NCBI RefSeq assembly: GCF_039541855.1
Contig: NZ_BAABHA010000002.1
Span: 806,001 to 870,000 of the forward strand
Reading direction: 5' to 3'
Origin: Solirubrum koreensis
GTDB lineage: Bacteria > Bacteroidota > Bacteroidia > Cytophagales > Hymenobacteraceae
DNA length: 64,000 nt
Of the stretch, positions 44,821-55,960 are shown in pieces. How positions within the stretch are numbered: position 1 is the first letter of the stretch; each line of letters opens with the position of its first letter. The notes under the pieces are model-generated. The model had not been told where the DNA came from and did not search any database. It saw nothing but the letters and a program-made list of their open reading frames with translations. The position numbers and the translations under genes were made by a program.

Positions 44821-44947
44821 TACGGGCTTGTCTGACGTAAGTCCTATCGTGGTATTCGGACCACAATTTTTGTACCTTCGCCAACCCAAAATCGGCTTTT
44901 ACGAGCCGTACCGCCCCGTTTGTTTTCCCATCTCTTTCCCCAACTCC

Positions 44948-46087
44948 ATGGAACTGGTAGCTACTGAAAACCAGACAATGATTGCCCAGATGGTGCGCGA
45001 TTTTGGCGCAACCCACATCAAGCCCAAGATGCGCGAGTGGGACGACACCCAGGAATTCCCGGTGGACGTGTTCCATAAACTGGGCGAGCTGGGCCTAATG
45101 GGCGTACTGGTTCCTACTGAATACGGCGGCGCCGGTTTCGGTTACACCGAGTACGTTACGGCCATTGCCGAGCTGTCGAAAATTGACCCCAGCATTGGCC
45201 TCTCGATGGCGGCACACAACTCGCTATGCACCGGTCACATTCTCCAGCACGCTTCCGAAGAGCAAAAGCAGAAGTACCTGCCCAAGCTGGCTACCGGCGA
45301 ATGGATTGGGGCTTGGGGCTTGACGGAGCCCAATACCGGTTCCGACGCCGGTAACATGCGTACCACCGCGGTGCTCGACGGCGACCATTACGTGCTGAAC
45401 GGCGCTAAGAACTTTATTACCCACGGCAAAAGCGGCAATGTGGCCGTGGTTATTGCCCGCACCGGCGAAGTAGGTGACTCGCACGGCATGACGGCCTTTA
45501 TTATCGAGCGCGGCACGCCGGGCTTCTCGGCCGGCCGCAAGGAAGACAAGTTGGGCATGCGTGCCTCCGAAACGACTGAGCTGATTTTCACCGACTGCCG
45601 CGTGCCGGTAGAAAACGTAATTGGCAAAGTAGGCGACGGATTCGTGCAGTCGTTAAAGGTGCTCGACGGCGGCCGCATCAGCATTGCCGCGCTGAGCTTG
45701 GGCATTGCCCAGGGCGCTTTTGAGGCCGCACTGCAGTACTCCAAGGAGCGCCACCAGTTCAACCAGCCTATCAGCAGCTTCCAAGGCATCAGCTTCAAGC
45801 TGGCCGATATGGCCACGGAAATTGAGGCAGCCTCGCTCCTCACCTACCGGGCGGCTGATATGAAGGATCAGGGCCTGAGCGTGAACCGCGAATCGGCTAT
45901 GGCCAAGCTGTATGCATCGGAAGTGTGCGTGCGCACTGCTAACGAAGCTGTGCAAATCTTTGGCGGCTACGGCTACACTAAGGACTACCCCGCCGAGAAG
46001 TTCTACCGCGACTCCAAGCTTTGCACCATTGGTGAGGGTACCTCGGAGATTCAGAAGCTGGTAATTGCCCGTACCATTCTGAAATAG
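44948..46087 (+). CDS. Acyl-CoA dehydrogenase
   Basis: 379 residues from the ATG at 44948 (MELVATENQTMI), the usual length for short/medium-chain enzymes; the upstream frame to 44765 covers the promoter region. Motifs: VPTEYGGAGFGYTEYV, WGLTEPNTGSDAGNMRTTA (FAD and acyl contact), QIFGGYGYTKDYPAEKFYRD and GEGTSEIQKLVIAR with the catalytic Glu. It oxidises acyl-CoA to trans-2-enoyl-CoA using FAD, passing electrons to ETF. Butyryl- or isovaleryl-type specificity cannot be separated here. Confidence 0.95.
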   Translation: MELVATENQTMIAQMVRDFGATHIKPKMREWDDTQEFPVDVFHKLGELGLMGVLVPTEYGGAGFGYTEYVTAIAELSKIDPSIGLSMAAHNSLCTGHILQHASEEQKQKYLPKLATGEWIGAWGLTEPNTGSDAGNMRTTAVLDGDHYVLNGAKNFITHGKSGNVAVVIARTGEVGDSHGMTAFIIERGTPGFSAGRKEDKLGMRASETTELIFTDCRVPVENVIGKVGDGFVQSLKVLDGGRISIAALSLGIAQGAFEAALQYSKERHQFNQPISSFQGISFKLADMATEIEAASLLTYRAADMKDQGLSVNRESAMAKLYASEVCVRTANEAVQIFGGYGYTKDYPAEKFYRDSKLCTIGEGTSEIQKLVIARTILK

Positions 46088-46104
46088 CGGAACTTGCACG
46101 GGGC

Positions 46105-46135
46105 TTGCATTGTAAGAGCTTGGCTATTACCTTTG
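46105..46135 (+). promoter_or_regulatory. Promoter of rpsU
   Basis: TTG at 46105-46107 and TACCTTTG at 46128-46135, 20 bp apart, fit the Bacteroidota -33/-7 consensus exactly at -7. The predicted transcript starts near 46142, leaving a leader of about 30 nt. Confidence 0.75.
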
Positions 46136-46171
46136 CAGCCCTTAACTCTGAAACTCACGCTTTCTTTTTTT

Positions 46172-46363
46172 ATGCTCATCGTCCAAATCAAGGAGAACGA
46201 GTCGGTTGACCGCGCCCTCAAGCGTTTCAAGAAAAAATTCGAACGCACGGGCGTCCTGAAAGAACTGCGTCGTCGCACGTTCTTCCAGAAGCCGTCCATC
46301 ACCAAGCGCAAGCAGCGCCAGAAGGCCGCCTACAAACAGGCGACCTACGGTGAGCAGAACTAA
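46172..46363 (+). CDS. rpsU: 30S ribosomal protein S21
   Basis: 63 residues from the ATG at 46172 (MLIVQIKENESVDRALKRFK). The Lys/Arg-rich sequence with KKFERTGVLKELRRRTFFQKPS is typical bS21, which sits near the anti-Shine-Dalgarno end of 16S rRNA. The gene has its own promoter and a strong terminator before xerC. The longer frame from 46094 starts before the promoter and is rejected. Confidence 0.97.
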   Translation: MLIVQIKENESVDRALKRFKKKFERTGVLKELRRRTFFQKPSITKRKQRQKAAYKQATYGEQN

Positions 46364-46413
46364 GTAGCGTTTGGGCTACCGGCAACGGCAGCACTTCTCT
46401 ACCCCGACTTTCC

Positions 46414-46458
46414 CGGCTAGCCGGCCTTGCACAAGCAGGGCCGGCTAGCCGTTTTTTT
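46414..46458 (+). terminator. Terminator of rpsU
   Basis: A perfect 13-bp GC-rich stem (46414-46426 with 46439-46451) is followed by seven T. It lies 51 bp past the rpsU stop and 76 bp before the xerC start. Confidence 0.93.
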
Positions 46459-46526
46459 ATGTTCGTTTTGTGGCGGCGGTTTCCTACATTGGCTATCCGC
46501 CCGCTGCTGTTGCCGCGGTATTTTCT

Positions 46527-47414
46527 ATGGAGGCTTTTTTCGATTTCCTGCGCTTCGAGCGCCGCTACTCGCCGCATACCGTCACGTCCTACCGCACCGA
46601 CCTGCGGCAGTTTGAGCAGTACCTCAAAACCACCTACGACCTACCCGACGCCTCCACCGCCGACCACCTGCTCATCCGCTCCTGGATTGTGAGCCTGATG
46701 GAACAGCAACGCGATGCGCGTACCGTAAACCGCAAAATTGCCTGCCTCCGCTCCTACTACAAGTTTCTGCTGCGCACGGGCGTGGTGGCGCGCAACCCCA
46801 TGCTGCGCATCACGCCGCCCAAAATGAGCAAGAAGCTACCCGATTTTGTGTCCGAGGACCCGCTAAACGGGCTGCTGAACAGTTTCGAGTTTACCGACGA
46901 CTTTGTGGGCCGCCGCGACCAACTGGTGCTGGAAATGCTGTATGGCACCGGCATCCGTTTGGCGGAGCTTATTGGCATTCGGCACGAAGACGTGAGCGTT
47001 TCGGCGCGCACTGTGCGGGTGACAGGGAAGGGCAACAAGCAGCGCATCGTGCCACTCAACCCGTCGCTCATTCAAGTTATCGAGCAGTATACCCAACAGA
47101 AAGCCAAGGAGTTCGGAACGACGGACAACGCCGCCGGACCCCTCCTCGTTACGGATAAAGGGCAGCCTGTTTATCCGCTTTTGGTATACCGCACCGTGAA
47201 ACACTACTTAGGGCTTATCACTTCCGCACCCGGCCAGCAACACCCGCACGTGCTTCGTCACTCGTTTGCCACGCACCTGCTGGGCAAAGGCGCCGACTTG
47301 AACGCCATCAAGGAATTGTTGGGGCATGCCAATCTTGCCGCTACCCAGGTGTACACGCACCTAAGCATTGATAAACTGAAAGCCGTTTTCGAAAAGGCTC
47401 ATCCCAAAGCCTGA
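46527..47414 (+). CDS. xerC: Tyrosine recombinase XerC/XerD
   Basis: 295 residues from the ATG at 46527 (MEAFFDFLRFERRYSP), the standard length; an upstream start at 46470 is less likely. N-terminal SAM-like core-binding domain (residues 1-90), then the catalytic domain with Arg in GTGIRLAELIGI, Lys in GKGNKQRIVP, HxxR in HVLRHSFATHLLG, His in ELLGHANLAATQ and nucleophile Tyr in VYTHLSIDKL, all intact. It resolves chromosome dimers at dif. Found between rpsU and hpf, a conserved position in Bacteroidota, so a housekeeping Xer and not a mobile integrase. C versus D is not certain. Confidence 0.93.
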   Translation: MEAFFDFLRFERRYSPHTVTSYRTDLRQFEQYLKTTYDLPDASTADHLLIRSWIVSLMEQQRDARTVNRKIACLRSYYKFLLRTGVVARNPMLRITPPKMSKKLPDFVSEDPLNGLLNSFEFTDDFVGRRDQLVLEMLYGTGIRLAELIGIRHEDVSVSARTVRVTGKGNKQRIVPLNPSLIQVIEQYTQQKAKEFGTTDNAAGPLLVTDKGQPVYPLLVYRTVKHYLGLITSAPGQQHPHVLRHSFATHLLGKGADLNAIKELLGHANLAATQVYTHLSIDKLKAVFEKAHPKA

Positions 47415-47449
47415 TTTTTTCTTTCTTCTACCCAAAACATCCACACCCG

Positions 47450-47749
47450 ATGAAAGTACAGATGCAATCGGTGCACTTCACCGCCGACCAGAAACTGCTC
47501 GACTTCATCCAGAAGCGCCTCGATAAACTTGAAACCTTTTACGACCGCGTTACGGAGGGCGAAGTCATTATGCGCCTCAATAACAAGGACGGGGTAGACA
47601 ATAAGACTGTCGAAGTAAAGCTGTTTGTGCCCGGTACCACGCTCTTCAGCCAAGAGGATGCCGGTACCTTTGAAGCCGCTGCCGACGCCGCTGCCGAGCA
47701 ATTGAAAAAACAACTCATTCGCCACAAAGAGAAGCAGACCGCGCACTGA
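47450..47749 (+). CDS. hpf: Ribosome hibernation-promoting factor (short HPF/YfiA type)
   Basis: 99 residues: the single beta-alpha-beta-beta-beta-alpha domain of the HPF/RaiA family (MQSVHFTADQKLLDFIQKRL, then VIMRLNNKD and VEVKLFVPG, ending in a basic helix QLKKQLIRHKEK). It binds the 30S decoding region in stationary phase. It starts 36 bp after xerC and is probably co-transcribed. The C-terminal dimerisation domain of long HPF is absent, as usual for this group. Confidence 0.93.
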   Translation: MKVQMQSVHFTADQKLLDFIQKRLDKLETFYDRVTEGEVIMRLNNKDGVDNKTVEVKLFVPGTTLFSQEDAGTFEAAADAAAEQLKKQLIRHKEKQTAH

Positions 47750-47758
47750 ACAACCGCC

Positions 47759-47824
47759 GTTTAGCCAGAAAAGCAAGAGCCCGGCCTGTACAAACAGGCC
47801 GGGCTCTTGCTTTTCTGGCTAAAC
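47759..47824. terminator. 31-bp perfect hairpin shared by hpf and the metK unit
   Basis: Arms 47759-47789 and 47794-47824 are exact reverse complements (31 bp) with a 4-nt ACAA loop. Inner GC-rich stem flanked by AAAAGCAAG / CTTGCTTTT works as a bidirectional terminator between convergent transcripts. The stem is far longer than needed for termination. Confidence 0.9.
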
Positions 47825-47850
47825 ATCAGCTTTGTGCTTGTTATTACAGC

Positions 47851-47985
47851 TCAGTGGCTTAGGTAATAAGCAAACTCGCCTACACTCACACCGCTCCGGT
47901 AGATGGCCCATGCGGCCAGCCCCAGCAAAACGGCCTTAGCTGGCTTACCAACACCTTGCAGCAAAAGCGCGAGCTGATTTAACAT
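47851..47985 (-). CDS. Possible small hydrophobic protein gene directly behind metK
   Basis: A 44-codon frame starts 1 nt after the metK stop (TAG-T-ATG) and ends 27 bp before the shared terminator. The predicted peptide begins MLNQLALLLQGVGKPAKAV and has one hydrophobic stretch (AVLLGLAAWAIY), suggesting a small membrane protein. It fills nearly the whole gap between metK and the terminator. No ribosome site is seen, so translation would depend on coupling to metK. No family recognised; coding status is unproven. Confidence 0.45.
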   Translation of the reverse strand: MLNQLALLLQGVGKPAKAVLLGLAAWAIYRSGVSVGEFAYYLSH

Positions 47986-47986
47986 A

Positions 47987-49249
47987 CTACAAGCTAAAGG
48001 CTTCCTTAATCTGGTCGACGTAGTCCAATTTTTCCCAGGTGAAGGTTTCTACCTCGCGGGTTTCGCCGCTGGCCAGCTTTACCTGCTTGGTTTGCGGTTC
48101 GCGGCCCATGTGCCCGTAAGCAGCCGTTTCCCCAAAAATGGGGTTCTGCAAGCCGAAGCGCTGCACGATGGCGTACGGACGCATGTCGAACAGTTGATCC
48201 ACCTTCGCCGAGATTTCGCCGTCGGTCATTGCTTCGCCGTTAGAGCCTTTCACTTTAGTAGTGCCGTACGTGGTTACGTACAGACCCACGGGCTTGGCTA
48301 CACCAATGGCGTAGGCCACCTGCACCAGTACTTGGTCGGCAACACCGGCGGCCACAAGGTTCTTGGCAATGTGGCGAGCAGCGTACGCAGCCGAACGGTC
48401 TACTTTCGAGGAGTCTTTGCCCGAGAAAGCGCCGCCGCCGTGGGCGCCTTTACCGCCGTAAGTGTCCACAATTATTTTGCGGCCGGTAAGGCCCGAGTCG
48501 CCGTGGGGGCCGCCGATAACGAACTTGCCCGTGGGGTTAATGTGGTAGGTAATTTGGTCGGTGAAGAGCTGCTGTACCTCGGCGCTCAGACCGGCCTTTA
48601 CGCGCGGAATCAGGATGCCCTTTACGTCTTCGGAAATGCGGCGCAGCATGGTTTCCTCCGATTCGTCGAAGTCGTCGTGCTGGGTAGAAACCACGATGGT
48701 GTCGATGGCTTCGGGCGTACCGGCGTCGCTGTAGCGGATGGTTACCTGCGACTTCGCATCGGGACGCAGGTACGTCATCTGGCGGCCTTCTTTGCGAATA
48801 GCGGCCAGTTCGCGCAGCAAACGGTGCGACAGATCCAGCGCCAGGGGCATGTAGTTATCGGTTTCGCGCGAGGCGTAGCCGAACATCATGCCTTGGTCGC
48901 CGGCACCCTGGTCTTCGGGGTTCTGACGCTCCACGCCTTGGTTGATATCGGGCGACTGTTCGTGCAGCGCCGAGAGGATGCCGCAGCTTTCGGCTTCGAA
49001 CTTGTATTCGGCCTTGGTGTAGCCGATGCGGCGGATTACATCGCGGGCAACGCTTTGCACGTCGACGTAGGCCTTGGACTTCACTTCGCCGGCAACTACT
49101 ACCAAACCCGTTGTAACGAGGGTTTCGCAGGCTACTTTAGAAGCGGGGTCTTGACGCAGAAACTCGTCGAGGATGGCGTCGGAAATTTGGTCGGCGACTT
49201 TGTCGGGATGACCTTCCGAAACGGATTCGGAGGTGAACAGGTAGGGCAT
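47987..49249 (-). CDS. metK: S-adenosylmethionine synthetase
   Basis: 420 residues from the ATG at 49249 (MPYLFTSESVSEGHPDK); the longer frame to 49324 adds an unlike N-terminus. Signatures GHPDKVADQISDAILDEFL, GAGDQGMMFGYA, the P-loop-like GGGAFSGKDSSKVDRSAAY and GGPHGDSGLTGRKII are intact. It makes SAM from methionine and ATP in the cytoplasm. A -7-like TAGCTTTG lies about 75 bp upstream. No known SAM riboswitch was recognised in the leader. Confidence 0.98.
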   Translation of the reverse strand: MPYLFTSESVSEGHPDKVADQISDAILDEFLRQDPASKVACETLVTTGLVVVAGEVKSKAYVDVQSVARDVIRRIGYTKAEYKFEAESCGILSALHEQSPDINQGVERQNPEDQGAGDQGMMFGYASRETDNYMPLALDLSHRLLRELAAIRKEGRQMTYLRPDAKSQVTIRYSDAGTPEAIDTIVVSTQHDDFDESEETMLRRISEDVKGILIPRVKAGLSAEVQQLFTDQITYHINPTGKFVIGGPHGDSGLTGRKIIVDTYGGKGAHGGGAFSGKDSSKVDRSAAYAARHIAKNLVAAGVADQVLVQVAYAIGVAKPVGLYVTTYGTTKVKGSNGEAMTDGEISAKVDQLFDMRPYAIVQRFGLQNPIFGETAAYGHMGREPQTKQVKLASGETREVETFTWEKLDYVDQIKEAFSL

Positions 49250-49657
49250 TGTATGTACGTGCCGGCGTCGGTGAAACCAGGCCCACAACGGCGCCCCGGC
49301 AGAGCGGGTCATGGGAGGTGGCAAAGCTACCTAAATTCAGCAAAGCCACCTACCGGCCAGCATTGGGCATCTTGCCGGGCGGGGTGTGTAAGCTTACGCA
49401 CATCAATCAGCTTGTAAACTAAAAGACAAGCGCTTACCCTAACAGCCAGCACTACTTCATGGCATTTATAGGCTGCGAAAAGCGCTGAGTTCAGCCGAAT
49501 ATTTCCTCCGTACGGAGGTCCGACCTTGGCTTACGTCTACTTGCAAAGCCCTATAACCTTTGCTCGAACCCACCATTTCCATGTTACGGGAAGCTAGAAG
49601 CAGGTGTTCTTGCCAGCCAGGAGGCGGCTCAATTACACCGAAGCCCCTGTTGGGCAG
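49250..49657. other. 408-bp intergenic stretch upstream of metK
   Basis: It holds the candidate metK promoter and a 14-bp perfect palindrome CCTCCGTACGGAGG at 49505-49518, the latter lying 140 bp past the stop of the next gene on the same strand. No gene, tRNA or recognised riboswitch was found. Confidence 0.6.
49322..49329 (-). promoter_or_regulatory. Candidate -7 element of metK
   Basis: TAGCTTTG on the minus strand matches TAnnTTTG and lies 73 bp before the metK start. No clear TTTG is found at the -33 spacing. Confidence 0.4.
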
Positions 49658-50905
49658 CTAGGAGAAAGGCCCATACGACCACACGTTGTACAGGTGCCAG
49701 CTAATAGCAACCAGCGCAATCATGGCAGGCTGAAAACGAGCGGGCAAACGGCTCAGCAGAAGCGCTGCACCACACAGCAGCAAAGGCACCAGTGTAAACG
49801 TCAGCCGTTGGTTGTAATACCCCAGCGCCACCAGGAAACTGCCAAACAGCACTAGTAGAAACACTACTTCGGGCCACGGCTGGGATACAAGGGTTTTGAC
49901 GCGCTGCAGGCGAGTTAGCAGCCCAAGCAATGGTAAAACGAGCAAGAAGAAGGCAATGCCGATGAGCGTTTGGCTGAACTCACGCAGCTTGCTCCACAAC
50001 GTGGGCAACCACTCGGCGGCAGGCTGTTGTGCCAGGTCGAGCAACCATACCAACTGGCGGAAACGCACCATTTCGTGATTGTAATAGGTGACACCTCGTA
50101 GCTTCAATACCAGAACCCAAGCCAAAGTTGGGAGCAGGAAAGCGGCAGCCACCATAACTCCCCGGCCCAACAAAGTCGGGCTGAAACGGCCGCTTGCATG
50201 CCGCCACATGGCGTACCACAAACACGGCAGCACCAGCACAAAATTGCCGTAGAGTAATGGCAACACGCCCAATGCTAAAGCCAGCACTGCCAGTCGTCCG
50301 GTCTGCAACGGCTTATGGCGAAATTGCAGCAGCAAGAACAGGCAAAACAGAGGCGTGAAGAAGCAGAACATCTGCTGGTGCGCCGTCCAGAAAAAAGCCT
50401 TGGTGATTTGGCTCGACGCCATAAAAACCATGAGCCCGTACATAACCACAGCCTGCCCCCGGCCGGCGGTTAGGCGGGGGTAAAGCCAGGAAAACAGCCA
50501 CAAGCTGGCCGTGAGCACCCCAAAGTTGAGCAGCACGAAGGCGGGGTAAAACCCAATCAGATCGGGCAGCGGCACGGGTACCGGACTGGCATTCCAGAAA
50601 TGGCTTTGCACGGTTTCCGCGCTGACACGCGGCGTAAGCAGCGCCCGCAGCGGATAGCCCAGAACCGTACCAAGCAGCACATACAGCGGCCGCGACTGTC
50701 GGACTTCCCCAGCTTGCAATAAGGCCTCAGGCCGCGCAGCCGCGCCGATATAGCCGTACGAGTCGTAATTCAAGATGAACCCGGCTCGGGGGCTCAGCTG
50801 AATGTACGTGCCCCAATAGTCCTCGGCGCCGGCCGGGCGCGGGGCGAACAGAAACGAACCGGCTGCCACCAGCACCAACGCCACAATAAGGAGCAGATTT
50901 CGCAT
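49658..50905 (-). CDS. Polytopic membrane protein, possibly GT-C-type glycosyltransferase-like
   Basis: 415 residues from the ATG at 50905 (MRNLLLIVALVLVAAG); the longer frame runs into the S9 peptidase gene. About nine to eleven membrane helices. The first large extracytoplasmic loop carries acidic residues (AEDYWGTYIQLS, FILNYDSYGYIG), as in GT-C glycosyltransferases, but no decisive motif is seen. It starts 20 bp after the S9 peptidase stop, so the two are probably co-transcribed. Function uncertain. Confidence 0.7.
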   Translation of the reverse strand: MRNLLLIVALVLVAAGSFLFAPRPAGAEDYWGTYIQLSPRAGFILNYDSYGYIGAAARPEALLQAGEVRQSRPLYVLLGTVLGYPLRALLTPRVSAETVQSHFWNASPVPVPLPDLIGFYPAFVLLNFGVLTASLWLFSWLYPRLTAGRGQAVVMYGLMVFMASSQITKAFFWTAHQQMFCFFTPLFCLFLLLQFRHKPLQTGRLAVLALALGVLPLLYGNFVLVLPCLWYAMWRHASGRFSPTLLGRGVMVAAAFLLPTLAWVLVLKLRGVTYYNHEMVRFRQLVWLLDLAQQPAAEWLPTLWSKLREFSQTLIGIAFFLLVLPLLGLLTRLQRVKTLVSQPWPEVVFLLVLFGSFLVALGYYNQRLTFTLVPLLLCGAALLLSRLPARFQPAMIALVAISWHLYNVWSYGPFS

Positions 50906-50925
50906 ACCGGCCGCCTTACCGCTAC

Positions 50926-53397
<2,472 letters not shown>

Positions 53398-53501
53398 ACA
53401 AGAAAGAAATTCGGGAAAGGCGCACCGGACGCAGCGCGAAAGACAGGCTACCGCATCCAGCGTTGCAGTCGAACGGCTTCGCCCTGAAAGGTACGGCTGG
53501 G

Positions 53502-54164
53502 CTACAGCTCCGCCAACTCAGCCGCCAGGTTCTCCCGGGCCGCCGCTTCACGCTGCTCCCGCGCGAAGCCGGTGCGGTAAAGCTGCGGGGCATCGAGCAG
53601 CTGTTGCAGCACTTTGCGGCGACCCGGGCGGTACAGAAAACCGGGTACAATAAGGTACTCCTGCCGAATCTGACGGGCGTACTGCTGGTAAGCCTCGGGC
53701 GAAGCGCCCAAAACCCACAAATCGGCGTCGAGCAGCAAGGCGGTGTCCAGGGCGTCGTCGGGTTCGGTGGTGGCGTGGTGCTGGGTGCGCCGAATGAGCC
53801 GGTTGAGGCGCGTGTGCTGGCTTGCCGTGAGCGTAGTGGTTTGCAGCAGCTGCCGGGCGCAGTCAGCGCTGCGCGACTCGTTGTCGGAACGCAGGGGCTG
53901 GTACACGATGTCGTGAAACCACACGGCTAATTCCAGCACCACGGGGTCGGGCGCGGCGGCGGTTTCGGGGTGCGTATCGAGCACGGCAAACATGGCCTGC
54001 AGGTGCGACAAGGCGTGGTAATGCCGGCCGACGCCGCTGTAGTCGCGCTGAATCCGTTGCCAAGCTGCTTCCGCCGCTTCCGGCTCGGGAAACAACGAAG
54101 CGGCGCGCTGTTGCCAACGCGCCGCCAGGTTTTCCACGCTAAAGCTCGTTTCTGAAGCGGGCAT
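53502..54164 (-). CDS. HD-superfamily predicted metal-dependent phosphohydrolase
   Basis: 220 residues of a soluble HD protein of the COG4339 type: GRHYHALSHLQAMF near residue 45, the HD pair in LAVWFHDIVYQP near 80, NESRSADCARQLL, and LLDADLWVLGA near 145. Substrate unknown, possibly nucleotides. Its ATG overlaps the amidase stop (TAATG), so the two are translationally coupled although one is secreted and one cytoplasmic. A distant relative is encoded at 7188-7769. Confidence 0.9.
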   Translation of the reverse strand: MPASETSFSVENLAARWQQRAASLFPEPEAAEAAWQRIQRDYSGVGRHYHALSHLQAMFAVLDTHPETAAAPDPVVLELAVWFHDIVYQPLRSDNESRSADCARQLLQTTTLTASQHTRLNRLIRRTQHHATTEPDDALDTALLLDADLWVLGASPEAYQQYARQIRQEYLIVPGFLYRPGRRKVLQQLLDAPQLYRTGFAREQREAAARENLAAELAEL

Positions 54165-55828
54165 TAGAAGTTCAGCTTCGGATGCTGCTCGTCGAAGGTA
54201 GTGGCGTCCTGGTAGGCCTTTACCAAAGCCAGCAGCTTGCCTTCCTCAAACAGCTGGCCCATAAACGTAATGGTTTGGGGCAGGCCTTCCTTGGTGAAAC
54301 CGTTGGGCACGGCCACGGCCGGGTGACCGGTAAGGTTGGTCAGCACCAGGTTGCGACTGAACGAGGGTGCCATGTAACCATCTAGCCCCTGCAGACGCTT
54401 GTACATGTCTTCGATGAGCAGGGTGCGGTAACGCTGCGCCTGAATGTATTCCACGGCCGGGATAAAGCGGGAGCTGCGGAAAATATTTGGCCAGGCGCTT
54501 TTGCCCTGGTTCACCATTTCCTTGTCGCGGCCCGAGCGGGTGAGGTCGTCGAAGGCGGCGGCGCCTTCGGCCGTAAGCAGGTAGGTAATGTCGTTGGCGG
54601 GCAGCTGGGGCAGCTCCAGGGGCACCAGCTCCACCCCCAATTTGCGCAGCTCGGCCAGCGTGGCTTCGTCGTTGGCTTTGTTGGGGTACGCCCGCTCGAA
54701 ATCAGCCTTCAGGTAGCCGATACGTAGTTTTTTCACGTCGGCATCGAAGGCGTAGCGGAAGTCGGCGGGTACGAGCAGCGTCACCGGGTCGCGGCGGTCC
54801 TGGCCCACCAGCGCGTCGAATACCAGGGCGCAGTCTTCGGCCGAGCGAGCAATGGGACCGGCCTTGTCCATGGTCCAGCTCAGGGCCATGGCGCCAGCGC
54901 GGCTAATGCGCCCGAACGAGGGCCGCAGACCCGTAACGCCGCAGGCCGTGCTGGGACTTACAATCGAGCCCAAGGTTTCGGCACCAATGGCAAACGGCAG
55001 CAAGCCCGCCGCCACGGCCGACGCCGAACCCGCCGACGAGCCGCTGGAGCCTTTTTCCAGGTTCCAGGGCGTGCGGGTTTTGCCCCCGTACCACACGTCG
55101 CCCATGGCCAGCTCGCCCAGGGTAAGCTTGGCGCAAAGCACGGCGCCGGCTTCGCGCAAGCGCGTTACCACGGCGGCATCTTCATCCAGGGTTTGCTCCT
55201 TATAAGGCACCGAGCCCCAGGTGGTTTTGTACCCTTTGGTGCTGAACAGGTCTTTGGCGCCGTACGGAATGCCGTGCAGCGGGCCGCGGTACTTGCCCTT
55301 CTTTATTTCCTCGTCGGCGGCGCGGGCCTGTTGCAGGGCCAGCTCTTCGGTAAGGGAGGTAACGCAGCGCAGCTTGGGGTCGAAGCGCTTGAGGCGGTCG
55401 AGGTAAAACTTGGTCAGCTCCTCGGAGGAAATTTGCTTGCTGCGCAGCAACTCGCCCAGCTGGCGCACCGAGTAAAAAGCGAGGTCTTCGCGGTTAGCGG
55501 GCAGCTTGACCTTGTCGGCCTTGGGCAGCTTGTCGTTGCCGAACGCGGGGCTTGGCTGCCAGGTGCTGGGCACGGGGTTAAAAATGGTGGCTGGCGCCAC
55601 GCTGTTAGCCAGCGTCACCTTGCGGTTAGCGGCGTAATTGTCACGATACTCGGCTAAATCCTGGCGGGCCGAGTCGAGTTGAGCATCGGTGAACTTCAGC
55701 CCGAACAGTTCCTGGGCCGCCCGGGCCATGGGCACGGTAATGGGAGTGGGCGTATCGGCGGCGGTGCTTAATGCACCCAGCGCGAAGCACGCTGCACCGC
55801 CCAGCAAATAGGGAAACAGGTGTTTCAT
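54164..55828 (-). CDS. Secreted amidase-signature hydrolase
   Basis: 554 residues. Signal peptide MKHLFPYLLGGAACFALGALS. The amidase signature begins near residue 140: catalytic Lys in IPYGAKDLFSTKGY, cis-Ser and nucleophile Ser in GSSGSSAGSASAVAAG, and the GLRPSFGRISRAG segment. Similar to GatA-fold amidases but exported, so it is not part of the tRNA amidotransferase. It hydrolyses C-N bonds of an unknown amide. It precedes the HD hydrolase with a TAATG overlap. Confidence 0.93.
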   Translation of the reverse strand: MKHLFPYLLGGAACFALGALSTAADTPTPITVPMARAAQELFGLKFTDAQLDSARQDLAEYRDNYAANRKVTLANSVAPATIFNPVPSTWQPSPAFGNDKLPKADKVKLPANREDLAFYSVRQLGELLRSKQISSEELTKFYLDRLKRFDPKLRCVTSLTEELALQQARAADEEIKKGKYRGPLHGIPYGAKDLFSTKGYKTTWGSVPYKEQTLDEDAAVVTRLREAGAVLCAKLTLGELAMGDVWYGGKTRTPWNLEKGSSGSSAGSASAVAAGLLPFAIGAETLGSIVSPSTACGVTGLRPSFGRISRAGAMALSWTMDKAGPIARSAEDCALVFDALVGQDRRDPVTLLVPADFRYAFDADVKKLRIGYLKADFERAYPNKANDEATLAELRKLGVELVPLELPQLPANDITYLLTAEGAAAFDDLTRSGRDKEMVNQGKSAWPNIFRSSRFIPAVEYIQAQRYRTLLIEDMYKRLQGLDGYMAPSFSRNLVLTNLTGHPAVAVPNGFTKEGLPQTITFMGQLFEEGKLLALVKAYQDATTFDEQHPKLNF

Positions 55829-55960
55829 AGAGGAAAACGGAGAGGTCGGAAGAAACTGGCGGCGGAACGGGCAAACAAAGTACGCTAATCCGAAAGCCCG
55901 AAAAAATCGTTACGCTTACAAGCTCATCGCGAGAATGTTTCACACCTAAGTCCTCCTTGC

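Noticed and set aside
46527..47414. Phage or integrative-element integrase
   Set aside because: Position between rpsU and hpf, standard Xer length and absence of attachment repeats or mobile genes indicate the chromosomal Xer recombinase.
49250..49330. SAM riboswitch upstream of metK
   Set aside because: The leader is short and I could not fold any known SAM-binding aptamer pattern from it. A covariance-model search would settle this.
48092..49417. 441-codon open frame on the plus strand opposite metK
   Set aside because: High GC keeps antisense frames open. metK is unmistakable in this region and the antisense product has low-complexity Val/Gly/His composition with no motif.
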